From Membranihabitans marinus (GTDB lineage Bacteria; Bacteroidota; Bacteroidia; Chitinophagales; Saprospiraceae): DNA of 64,000 bases. Positions within the stretch are counted from its first letter, which is position 1. Each line of letters begins with the position of its first letter. Positions 8,314-16,484 of this stretch are shown here, in pieces. A program made the translations under genes and the position numbers. Below the pieces are notes generated by a model that saw only the letters and a program-made list of their open reading frames with translations, was not told where the DNA came from and made no database searches. The stretch lies in assembly GCF_019802045.1 (NCBI RefSeq), contig NZ_JAHVHU010000014.1, positions 62,001 through 126,000 of the forward strand, read 5' to 3'.

Positions 8314-9834
8314 TTAGGACGATAGACGAACGGGAAGACCTGTTTCTTCTTTTTTCGCCGGCTGTGAAATCAACCATAAGCCAATTAGTGTAATGGCTCC
8401 ATTGACCAACAATATCTCAAATCCAAATTGGTACCCATTTAGCAAGGCTTCAGAATTTGCACTTAATATATAGCTCAATATAGGGGCCAGGATACATATC
8501 ACAGGCACAAAGCGATCTCGGACAATTCGTTTGGTGTAAAAGCCAAATGTATAAAGACCCAGCAAAGGTCCATAGGTGTACCCTGCTACTTTGAACAGGG
8601 ATGATATAACAGCTTCGTCATTGATCCACCAAAATATTTGAATGGTCAGAAACAATAGTATAGAGAAACCAATATGAACTTTTCGGCGGGTTTTAACCTT
8701 TTCCTTCTCCGATCGGTTCACTTTTTCAAAGTCGAGAACGTCAATGCAAAAAGAAGTCGTAAGCGACGTCAGTGCTGAATCAGCCGAACTGTATGCTGCA
8801 GCAATGAGACCCACTAAAAAAAGAACGCCAATGACCGGACCCAGGTGTTCCATGGCGAGCACCGGGAAGAGCAAATCCGTTGATGGGACTGCTTGACCGC
8901 CCACGATCCGGCTCGGCGTGCCGATGCCTTTGGATTGGGCATACAGATAAAGGAGTGCACCCAAAATCAAAAAGAGGAATACGACAAAGAACAGGACAAT
9001 ATTAAAGGTGTTGACATTTTTCTGAGCGTCCCGCAGATTGCTGATGCTTAAGTTTTTCTGCATCATATCCTGATCCAATCCCGTCATCACAATAGTTATA
9101 AACATGCCGGAAAGAAATTGCTTCCAAAAGTTATTGGGGTCTGACCACCCGCCTTCAAAGAAAAAAACCTGGCTCAGCTCGCTTTTACTGACTTCGGAAG
9201 CCATTTCGGCAATCGACCAATCAAAATAATTGGTAATGGAAATAATCGTTGCGATCAACACGATCAAAATACTTCCTGTCTGAATAGTGTCGGTCCAGAT
9301 AATGGTTTTTATTCCTCCTTTGGAAGTGTAGATCCATATTAACAGAATAGTCAGTGCTACGGTGACCCAAAATGGAATGCCGACGGGATCCATGAGAAAT
9401 TGCTGCAATACGATCGCAACCAAAAAGAGTCGGAAAGAAGCGCCAATCGTCCGGGAAAGCAAAAAATAACCCGCTCCTGTCTTGTAGCTGAATAAACCAA
9501 ACCGTTGATCCAAGTAGCTGTATATGGATGTCAGTTTTAACCTGTAATACGTAGGCATGAGCACGTAGGCAATGACGATGTACCCAAAAATATACCCCAT
9601 GGCCATTTGAAGATACGAAAACTGCGAGTCACCTACCCAGCCCGGGACGCTGATAAACGTCACTCCCGACAAGGTCGAGCCGATCATCCCAAAAGCAACA
9701 ATGTACCAGGGGGACTCCCGACTGCCAATAAAAAAATCATCATTACTGGAACCCTTTGAAGTTGTTCGTGCGATATAGATCAATACTCCAAAATAAACGG
9801 CAATGACGATAAGAACGACGGTAGGAGAAATCAT
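8314..9834 (-). CDS. Sodium:solute symporter (SSS family)
   Basis: This 506-residue inner-membrane protein has about 13 hydrophobic segments. Family marks include WYIVAFGMIGSTLSGVTFI in the second segment, YTSKGGIKTIIWTDTIQTG around residue 165, and a GLIAAAYSSADSALTSLTT stretch (near residue 330) that corresponds to the sodium-binding region. Length is normal for the family. Such carriers import sugars, sialic acid, amino acids or other small solutes with sodium, and the substrate cannot be read from sequence. It faces away from the sulfatases, yet its location next to them is compatible with uptake of released monosaccharides. The gene at 9933 is divergent, with a 98-base shared upstream region. 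Confidence 0.9.
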   Translation of the reverse strand: MISPTVVLIVIAVYFGVLIYIARTTSKGSSNDDFFIGSRESPWYIVAFGMIGSTLSGVTFISVPGWVGDSQFSYLQMAMGYIFGYIVIAYVLMPTYYRLKLTSIYSYLDQRFGLFSYKTGAGYFLLSRTIGASFRLFLVAIVLQQFLMDPVGIPFWVTVALTILLIWIYTSKGGIKTIIWTDTIQTGSILIVLIATIISITNYFDWSIAEMASEVSKSELSQVFFFEGGWSDPNNFWKQFLSGMFITIVMTGLDQDMMQKNLSISNLRDAQKNVNTFNIVLFFVVFLFLILGALLYLYAQSKGIGTPSRIVGGQAVPSTDLLFPVLAMEHLGPVIGVLFLVGLIAAAYSSADSALTSLTTSFCIDVLDFEKVNRSEKEKVKTRRKVHIGFSILLFLTIQIFWWINDEAVISSLFKVAGYTYGPLLGLYTFGFYTKRIVRDRFVPVICILAPILSYILSANSEALLNGYQFGFEILLVNGAITLIGLWLISQPAKKEETGLPVRLSS

Positions 9835-9932
9835 AGCTTGGATTTTTTCATGAATTACGGAAACGAATATACCATCTAAGTTTTAGAATTATTCGTATAT
9901 ATTTAGTAAATTAGGGACGGATAGACATTGAC

Positions 9933-10727
9933 ATGAAAAACATCTACGTATATATTGCTTTTGCATCCATGCTGCTTTGGTCGGCACAGATGAGTGGACA
10001 AGCTATCCGTTGGCCCAAACCGGTTCAACCCTCGAAGCAAAAAATCTATACCAAGAGCAGCCAGTTTATGGTAAAGCTTTCACCGGCTGGGATGCAAGTC
10101 GGGTATCGATTTGGAGATTTACCTAATTTTTATACCGATAAATACTACCAAATTGAAGTGGGGCAGATCCGCCATCCAAAGGAACTGAACAGTGGTTTGC
10201 AGGCATTGAAATCCAGTATAAGTCGAGGATTTTTTAAAAACTACATTTACGGCAAGCAAAATTCACTTTATACGCTACGAGCCAGTCAGGGTAAGACCGT
10301 TTATTTGAGCGATAAAATATCTAAAAAAAATATTTTGGTAGGTTACACCTACCGGTATGGATTGTCCGCAGGTTTGATCAAACCCTATTATCTTCAAGTT
10401 CTTAAAGAGAATGATGATTTGTACAATCGGGATTTTGATTTCATTAAGTACACGGAAGAAAATCGGGAGCGTTTCCTCAATGATGAAGATGTCTTTGGGA
10501 AAGCACCCTTTCGAAAAGGACTGGGGGAGATGAGTTTTACACCCGGGATCCATGCCCAGGGAGGTATGCATTTTGATTGGAGTAAAGATGAACGCATTAT
10601 TTTGGCGACCGAAATAGGCTTAATGTTTGATTTTTATTTTTCCTCCATTCCCCTGATGGTTGACCAGTCCAGTAAGCCATTCTTTCTGAATCTTTACGTA
10701 TCTTTACAGTTTGGTAAACGGAAATAA
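9933..10727 (+). CDS. Secreted protein of unknown function, probable barrel
   Basis: This is a 264-residue protein whose N-terminal signal peptide ends near residue 22 (LLWSAQMSGQA). The mature part alternates polar and aromatic residues, with segments such as VGYRFGDL, LVGYTYRYGLSAGLIKPYY and a C-terminal LNLYVSLQFGKRK. That final pattern (ending in aromatic-x-hydrophobic strands) resembles an outer-membrane beta-barrel protein. I do not recognise a named family. It is divergent from the symporter and is followed by lipA after about 200 bases, with no sign of co-transcription. Confidence 0.75.
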   Translation: MKNIYVYIAFASMLLWSAQMSGQAIRWPKPVQPSKQKIYTKSSQFMVKLSPAGMQVGYRFGDLPNFYTDKYYQIEVGQIRHPKELNSGLQALKSSISRGFFKNYIYGKQNSLYTLRASQGKTVYLSDKISKKNILVGYTYRYGLSAGLIKPYYLQVLKENDDLYNRDFDFIKYTEENRERFLNDEDVFGKAPFRKGLGEMSFTPGIHAQGGMHFDWSKDERIILATEIGLMFDFYFSSIPLMVDQSSKPFFLNLYVSLQFGKRK

Positions 10728-10934
10728 CTCCACAGCATGGTTCCGATTTATTTGAGATCTGCTTAGAGTTTTCTGTTATTATCATCTTGTTTTTCCGTGG
10801 ATCTGATGGCACCGTATCGTGCTGCGTGGAATTTTCTGTTCGAGAGAAATACCTGGTTCCGCTGGGAAACAAAGTCATTATTTCCGAAGAACTTCGGTAA
10901 ACTTGGTTTTATCGGGTACAAATATTGCAATACA

Positions 10935-11798
10935 ATGATAGAACTTCCTGTCAAAGAAAAACGTCAAAAACGGCCTGATTGGTTACGCGTTAAGTTGCCG
11001 ATCGGAGAAAATTATAAAAAAGTTCGCCGTCTGGTGGATGAATATGATCTTCACACGATTTGTCAGAGTGGGAACTGTCCCAACATGGGAGAATGTTGGG
11101 GGGCGGGAACCGCCACCTTTATGATATTGGGAAATGTATGTACAAGATCCTGTTCCTTCTGTGCAGTAAAAACAGGCCGACCACCTGAATACGATGAGAA
11201 TGAACCAGAGCGGGTGGCTGAAGCCATTGCGCTGATGCAGGTGAAGCACGCGGTGCTCACTTCTGTAAACCGGGATGAACTCAAAGACAGAGGAGCCGAG
11301 ATCTGGCATCAGACTGTGCGAGCCATCAAAGAAAAAAGTCCCGATACAACCATCGAAACATTAATTCCCGATGTGCGTGCCACCTGGTCCGCGCTCGAAA
11401 GAATGATCAGCGCTGGCCAGGAGGTTGTGTCTCACAATATGGAAACGGTGCCCCGATTGTATCGGTTGGTTCGTCCGCAGGCTAAGTATGATCGCAGTCT
11501 GGAACAGATCCAAAGAACAAAAGACTATGGTAAACGAACAAAATCAGGGATTATGGTCGGACTCGGCGAAACCAAAGATGAAGTTCTCGCGACCATGGAT
11601 GATTTGGTGGAGCATGGCTGTGATGTGATGACGTTGGGCCAATATCTGCAACCTACCCAAATGCACATGAAGGTGGCGGAATTTGTCCATCCCGACGTGT
11701 TTGATTTTTACCGGGAAGAAGGCTATGCACGGGGTTTTGACTTCGTCGAAAGCGGTCCGCTGGTGCGATCATCTTATCATGCAGAGAGACACCTTTGA
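10935..11798 (+). CDS. lipA: Lipoyl synthase
   Basis: This radical-SAM enzyme inserts two sulfur atoms into protein-bound octanoyl groups to make lipoyl cofactors for 2-oxoacid dehydrogenases and the glycine cleavage system. With the start at ATG 10935 the protein is 287 residues, the normal size. A frame open from 10797 adds 46 residues unlike the family. Both 4Fe-4S clusters are visible: the auxiliary-cluster cysteines 43, 48 and 54 ([12 protein letters not shown]) and the radical-SAM cysteines 69, 73 and 76 (CTRSCSFC). The C-terminal RSSYHA motif (residues 278-283), whose Ser coordinates the auxiliary cluster, is intact. The stop codon is the first part of the adjacent minisatellite, so the array touches the gene without damaging it. 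Confidence 0.97.
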   Translation: MIELPVKEKRQKRPDWLRVKLPIGENYKKVRRLVDEYDLHTICQSGNCPNMGECWGAGTATFMILGNVCTRSCSFCAVKTGRPPEYDENEPERVAEAIALMQVKHAVLTSVNRDELKDRGAEIWHQTVRAIKEKSPDTTIETLIPDVRATWSALERMISAGQEVVSHNMETVPRLYRLVRPQAKYDRSLEQIQRTKDYGKRTKSGIMVGLGETKDEVLATMDDLVEHGCDVMTLGQYLQPTQMHMKVAEFVHPDVFDFYREEGYARGFDFVESGPLVRSSYHAERHL

Positions 11799-12549
11799 CT
11801 AGGATTGTAGGATTGACTGGGATTGTAGGATTGACTAGGATTGTAGGATTGACTAGGATTGTAGGATTGACTAGGATTGACTAGGATTGTAGGATTGGCT
11901 AGGATGGACTGGGATTGTAGGATTGACTGGGATTGTAGGATTGACTGGGATTCTAGGATTGACTAGGATTGTAGGATGGACTAGGATTGTAGGATTGACT
12001 AGGATTGTAGGATTGACTGGGATTGTAGGATTGACTAGGATTGTAGGATTGACTGGGATTCTAGGATTGACTGGGATTGTAGGATTGACTAGGATTGTAG
12101 GATTGACTGGGATTGTAGGATTGACTAGGATTGTAGGATTGACTGGGATTGTAGGATTGACTAGGATTGTAGGATTGACTGGGATTGTAGGATTGACTGG
12201 GATTGTAGGATGGACTAGGATTGTAGGATTGACTGGGATTGTAGGATTGACTAGGATTGTAGGATGGACTGGGATTGTAGGATTGACTAGGATTGTAGGA
12301 TTGACTGGGATTGTAGGATTGACTAGGATTGTAGGATTGACTAGGATTCTAGGATGGACTGGGATTGTAGGATTCTAGGATTGTAGGATTGACTAGGATT
12401 CTAGGATGGACTGGGATTGTAGGATTCTAGGATTGTAGGATTGACTAGGATTGTAGGATTGACTGGGATTGTAGGATTGACTGGGATTGTAGGATTGACT
12501 AGGATTGTAGGATTGGCTAGGATGGACTGGGATTGTAGGATTGACTGGG
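11795..12549 (+). repeat. 18-bp minisatellite, about 42 units
   Basis: The stretch is a tandem array of the unit GACTAGGATTGTAGGATT with scattered variants: TAGG/TGGG, GATTGT/GATTCT, and GGATTGACT/GGATGGACT. A few units are shortened or partly lost, for example near 11877, 12375 and 12428. Length (755 bases) divided by 18 gives about 42. Because 18 is a multiple of three, all frames without stops stay open and give a spurious [12 protein letters not shown] polypeptide. The array begins at the lipA stop and ends 28 bases before the GxxExxY gene. Degenerate AGGATT-type units in inverted orientation occur on the other side of that gene at about 13075-13110. Confidence 0.97.
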
Positions 12550-12577
12550 GCAGCACGACTATTTCAAGAATATAATT

Positions 12578-12976
12578 ATGAAAAAGCAAATCGATGATAA
12601 GCTTACCTACATGATTATAGGGTGTGCTATGAAAGTACATAACAAATTGGGGTGTGGATTTCCAGAGAAAATTTATCAGAAAGCATTGGCAATAGAAATG
12701 ACTAAAGAAGGTCTGAAATTTGATTTAGAAATGTCCATTCCCATTTATTACCATGATGTAAAACTAACCACACGAAGAGTGGACTTCTTTGTACAAGACA
12801 AAGTCATGGTTGAATTAAAAGCAATATTCCAACTGGAAAACGGGCATTTAAATCAGGCCATGAACTATTGCGAAGCATGTAATTTACCATATGGACTTCT
12901 TATTAATTTTGGAGCAAAAAGCTTGGAGTATAAACGAGTTTATAATTTAAACCATCCTGATAATAAGACAACCTGA
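12578..12976 (+). CDS. GxxExxY family protein
   Basis: This 132-residue protein has the name-giving motif GFPEKIY (residues 28-34, Gly-x-x-Glu-x-x-Tyr) after VHNKLGCG. It also has RRVDFFVQDKVMVELKAI, which resembles the D-(x)n-ExK core of PD-(D/E)XK nucleases, and the conserved ending NYCEACNLPYGLLINFG. Length matches the family. The function is not established: members are widespread and often sit in repeat-rich DNA, and the nuclease-like fold is an inference from the ExK pattern. Here it is immediately downstream of a long minisatellite and has inverted, degenerate copies of the same repeat type behind it, so it is flanked on both sides. No SD-like site was needed to choose the ATG. Confidence 0.88.
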   Translation: MKKQIDDKLTYMIIGCAMKVHNKLGCGFPEKIYQKALAIEMTKEGLKFDLEMSIPIYYHDVKLTTRRVDFFVQDKVMVELKAIFQLENGHLNQAMNYCEACNLPYGLLINFGAKSLEYKRVYNLNHPDNKTT

Positions 12977-13108
12977 CCACCAAAAGCTTTAAATGCAGAG
13001 ATTTCAACTTTCTTTTGAGAGTGGACATGGCTTTTCCTGAATTTGCGAAGCCTTCAATCTATAAACCTCGCAAATTCTATTAAATCTTATCAATCTTATA
13101 ATCCTAGT

Positions 13109-16100
13109 CTACCAGCCCGGCACAAAATTCAATCCAAAAGAACCTTTGACACCGTCGATCAATGGTTTGGCGTAGAAGGGCTCTAGAATTAAGGCACCAA
13201 ACAAGTTGACCCGTAAAGCGACTCCCACACTCTGGAGTATTTTGGGCTCAAACCCTTCGGGTGCATCAAAGGGATTGTTTCTCGACCAGGCTGTTCCTAC
13301 ATCATAAAAGAGGGCCAGTTGGCTCAAAATAAACCCTGTGGGAATGATAGCCAATTCCTCCGGTCCGGTGAACGGGACCCTGAACTCGACGTTGCCGACG
13401 AAAAGTTTTGATCCGCGAACACTATTGGTCAACCCCAGTTCTTCCAGTTTGACATTACTGATGTTGGAATACCCCCGTATAAACGTGGGATAAATGACAT
13501 AGTTCGACAGGTTATTATTGTTGGCATCTTCTCCATACTGGCCATATTGCAGCGCACGAACCGCCAGCGAAGACTTCTTAAGATAAAAATACTTACGCAA
13601 ATCAACCAATGTGGTCAGGTAGTTCCAGTGTCCAAAGTTTTGGGTGACCCCGACCCGGAACCGGTAACCATTGAGTGGTGAGGTAAATCCAAAGGTGGAG
13701 TTGTCTCCCACAAAAGCCGTCTGAACGTTGAACAAACCAAAGCCATCCGGGGATTCTACTTTTTCCCGATCCTGATAAATGATCCGCCCAAAATCATCGT
13801 AATAGTTGTGCCATCGTTCTGTCCGATAGTAATACAGGGAGTAACCACCACCGGCTTCCACGCGGATGGACTGGTTAAAAGCATACTGAGAGAACATACT
13901 GATCTGATCTTGAAATACCCGGTATATGTCATAGGTGAAATCCAGAACTGGTATTGACCCGCCGTTGACGGGTAATGAATCACGGATGTAGGACGGATAG
14001 CTACTGTATCGGAAGGGAACATGAGAAATTCCGCCACCCCAGCCAATTTTGCCGGTTTGATTCCGGTAAAGTATCTGGGCCCCAAGGTCATAAATTTCCC
14101 CATTTAGTGCGAGCGTACTATAGATCTGATTGTTGCCAAGGATGTCACTGAATATGGCATCCACCCCACCGGCTAATCCGGTAGACGTTCCGATAAAATT
14201 TCCCATACCTACACCGACGCCACCACCGCCACTGATGTAATCCAGTTTAAATTTTGGTCTGTACTTTTCCTTGTGAAATTCACTGGTCGCCATCAATGGT
14301 TGTTCGTCGAGGGTGTTCAGGTTTCGCTGAACGATCTGCGGACTTCGTCGGGTGTAGGTGGGCAATAATGCAGCTGTTTGATCAACGTCAGAAGGATCGA
14401 CCGGAGTCATTTTACTAATATCCGGGGTGTAGCTGTAAATTTGATATTTGTTGTTGGTATAATAGTTATAGTATACTTTTCGACCGTCATCGGTCACGCT
14501 GATTGCTGAAGAAAATGGCGTGATTCCACTGACTCCGGTCACGATATCAGTCACCTGATAAAGGCTGCTGTCATTGGTATTGATCATATACATGTTGCGA
14601 TATCCGTCTCGGTCTGAAAGGAAATAAAGATTTCCTTCTTTATCCGATACCGGATTGAGATTGTCTGCACCTGGAAACAAATTGTTTAAGTGGGTGGTTT
14701 CTTCCGTGGTCCGATCGTAATGCGCGATATTAAAATTCCAACTGGCTCCGGTTCGTCCTTGTCGATAGCTGATTTCATCGGTGGAAAAATAGATGCGGCT
14801 GCCATCCGGAGAGTAGTTCGGCATGATTTCAGAATACGTATTATTTGTCAGCCGGTTTGCTCGTTCTGTGCGAAGGTTGATTTCATAAAGATCGGTTTGT
14901 CCCTGCTCCAATCCCGACACCACCACGTATTTGCCGTCCGGAGACCAATCGGGGTAAGAGAACTTACTGACATTTTTCAGTCCGAAGGATTTTACAGTAT
15001 TTCCTTTTTTATTCTTGATCATAAGAACACTGCGGCCCCGTTGGATTATCACATAAGCAAATTGTTCCCCATCGGGTGACCAGGTGCCGGCAGACTCTAT
15101 AAAATCGACGTCGTCAATGGATCCGGTAAAGGCATTGGTTGAAATCCGTTCTTCGATTTTACCGGTGTTTGCATCTGCTATATAGAGGTCTGTGGATAGC
15201 ACTCTCTTTTCGGAAAAGAATATTATTTTTTCACCATCCGGTGAAACCATCGGAGCCAGGTTCATGCGGCCCCCATTGTTTTCATTAATGATCACCCGGC
15301 CTGCCGGGTTAGCATCTTTGTTTTTTGTAAAGGGATCGTAAAAAGCTTTGAGGTTTCGCTTCCAGTCGGATGACAGGGAGTCTGTCGTCGTCCCGAGAAC
15401 TAGTGCGACAGCATTGTCAAAACCATAGGCACCCGTCGCCTGGAAAAACGGACGGATGACGCGATCTCCAAATCGGCCGGCCAGAAAGGACCAGAAGGTT
15501 TGTCCCCACCGGTATGGAAAAAATCGAGGGTTGGTCAAGTCTTTGATGCCTGGAATAGTACCTTGTTTGACTGCATCACGCATCCACATGGCGGTCTGGG
15601 AGTCTTTGGGGCCTTTGGACATGTATTCTGCGAGACCTTCGACCATAAACAAAGGAAGGTTTTGAAGATTTTGCAGACCGGTGCTGTCTCCGCCGAGAAT
15701 AATATTGTATTGAAAGGCGTGAACCAGCTCGTGACCGATGACGTGAAAGGTCTGCTGATTGGTCATGGCGATTGGGAGAATAACCCTGTTTTTAAGGGCT
15801 TCTGTAACACCACCGGTACCGATACTGATGTTTCCACCGATGGCTCGTGTTTGCTGAAAATCTCCATGATCATTGTAAAGGATAAACGGATTGTGGGTGG
15901 GAAAGGTGTCACGAAACACTTCCTGGTGCATGCTGTGCCATTGCTCCGTCCACTGTGAGATCTTATTGATCTGATCGCGATCGCGTAAATAGTGGTACAT
16001 GTCAAAATGCGGCGTTTGAAGGATGCTGAAATTTTGAGTTTCGTATTTTGGTTTGTTTTTACCAAAATACTGACTATAACCCGTGGTGAAGATTGTGAAG

Positions 16101-16141
16101 AACAACCCCAGGGTGAGAAGTGATTTGGTGATAAGATTCAT
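13109..16141 (-). CDS. HExxH protein with TolB-type propeller and surface-antigen barrel
   Basis: With the start at ATG 16141 the protein has 1010 residues and a clean signal peptide (MNLITKSLLTLGLFF...GYSQ). An earlier in-frame ATG at 16177 would bury it. Order of parts: a gluzincin-like segment with H-E-L-V-H at 137-141; a PD40/TolB-like beta-propeller (about 290-610) with repeated SPDG units such as WSPDGKYVVVSGLEQG and YSPDGSRIYFSTDE; and a C-terminal Omp85/bacterial-surface-antigen-like barrel (about 660-1010) ending in the aromatic LNFVPGW. The predicted location is the outer membrane with the protease-like part on one side. Proteins with this arrangement are common in Bacteroidota but uncharacterised. 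It stands alone, followed by the GxxExxY gene in the opposite direction. Confidence 0.85.
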   Translation of the reverse strand: MNLITKSLLTLGLFFTIFTTGYSQYFGKNKPKYETQNFSILQTPHFDMYHYLRDRDQINKISQWTEQWHSMHQEVFRDTFPTHNPFILYNDHGDFQQTRAIGGNISIGTGGVTEALKNRVILPIAMTNQQTFHVIGHELVHAFQYNIILGGDSTGLQNLQNLPLFMVEGLAEYMSKGPKDSQTAMWMRDAVKQGTIPGIKDLTNPRFFPYRWGQTFWSFLAGRFGDRVIRPFFQATGAYGFDNAVALVLGTTTDSLSSDWKRNLKAFYDPFTKNKDANPAGRVIINENNGGRMNLAPMVSPDGEKIIFFSEKRVLSTDLYIADANTGKIEERISTNAFTGSIDDVDFIESAGTWSPDGEQFAYVIIQRGRSVLMIKNKKGNTVKSFGLKNVSKFSYPDWSPDGKYVVVSGLEQGQTDLYEINLRTERANRLTNNTYSEIMPNYSPDGSRIYFSTDEISYRQGRTGASWNFNIAHYDRTTEETTHLNNLFPGADNLNPVSDKEGNLYFLSDRDGYRNMYMINTNDSSLYQVTDIVTGVSGITPFSSAISVTDDGRKVYYNYYTNNKYQIYSYTPDISKMTPVDPSDVDQTAALLPTYTRRSPQIVQRNLNTLDEQPLMATSEFHKEKYRPKFKLDYISGGGGVGVGMGNFIGTSTGLAGGVDAIFSDILGNNQIYSTLALNGEIYDLGAQILYRNQTGKIGWGGGISHVPFRYSSYPSYIRDSLPVNGGSIPVLDFTYDIYRVFQDQISMFSQYAFNQSIRVEAGGGYSLYYYRTERWHNYYDDFGRIIYQDREKVESPDGFGLFNVQTAFVGDNSTFGFTSPLNGYRFRVGVTQNFGHWNYLTTLVDLRKYFYLKKSSLAVRALQYGQYGEDANNNNLSNYVIYPTFIRGYSNISNVKLEELGLTNSVRGSKLFVGNVEFRVPFTGPEELAIIPTGFILSQLALFYDVGTAWSRNNPFDAPEGFEPKILQSVGVALRVNLFGALILEPFYAKPLIDGVKGSFGLNFVPGW

Positions 16142-16376
16142 AGTTGCGATTGTTTTTGGATAGATCCGGAAGACCAAATCTATTTTATTTTCAAGGACTC
16201 TTAACGAGTGTATGTCGTGTCTTATGGTGAGGGCTCTTTAATTTAATATACATATATATTTGTTATTTGGTTTTTATCATGGACGTATTTTGTATTGTAT
16301 TTAATGCAATATCCGATTTTTAACAGAATCTTATATTTTTTCACCCGACACAATATCCTGCAATACAGAAATTAAG

Positions 16377-16416
16377 CTGACAAAATGATAGCTTTTATCA
16401 GCTCAGACTGACAAAG
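16377..16416 (+). promoter_or_regulatory. Direct repeat CTGACAAA upstream of clpB
   Basis: CTGACAAA occurs at 16377-16384 and again at 16408-16415, 31 bases apart (about three helical turns), in the 307-base gap before clpB. A GCTGA...TCAGC inverted pair overlaps the first copy. This is a candidate binding site for heat-shock control, and the assignment is an inference. The rest of 16178-16484 is AT-rich with no gene. Confidence 0.4.
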
Positions 16417-16484
16417 TTACCTGTTTCCCTGCATGTTTCCCATTTGGTTTTAATTTTGATAGTATATGTTTTAAAAAAAGTAAT

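Noticed and set aside
10797-10934. Upstream extension of lipA by 46 residues
   Set aside because: The extension has no similarity to lipoyl synthases. The start at 10935 gives the standard length.
11923-12378. A 151-codon open frame encoding [12 protein letters not shown] repeats
   Set aside because: It lies wholly in the 18-bp minisatellite. The unit is a multiple of three, so the frame is open by arithmetic, and there is no sign of selection on codons.
11795-12549. Possible CRISPR array
   Set aside because: Units are contiguous 18-mers with point variants and no unique spacers, and there are no cas genes.
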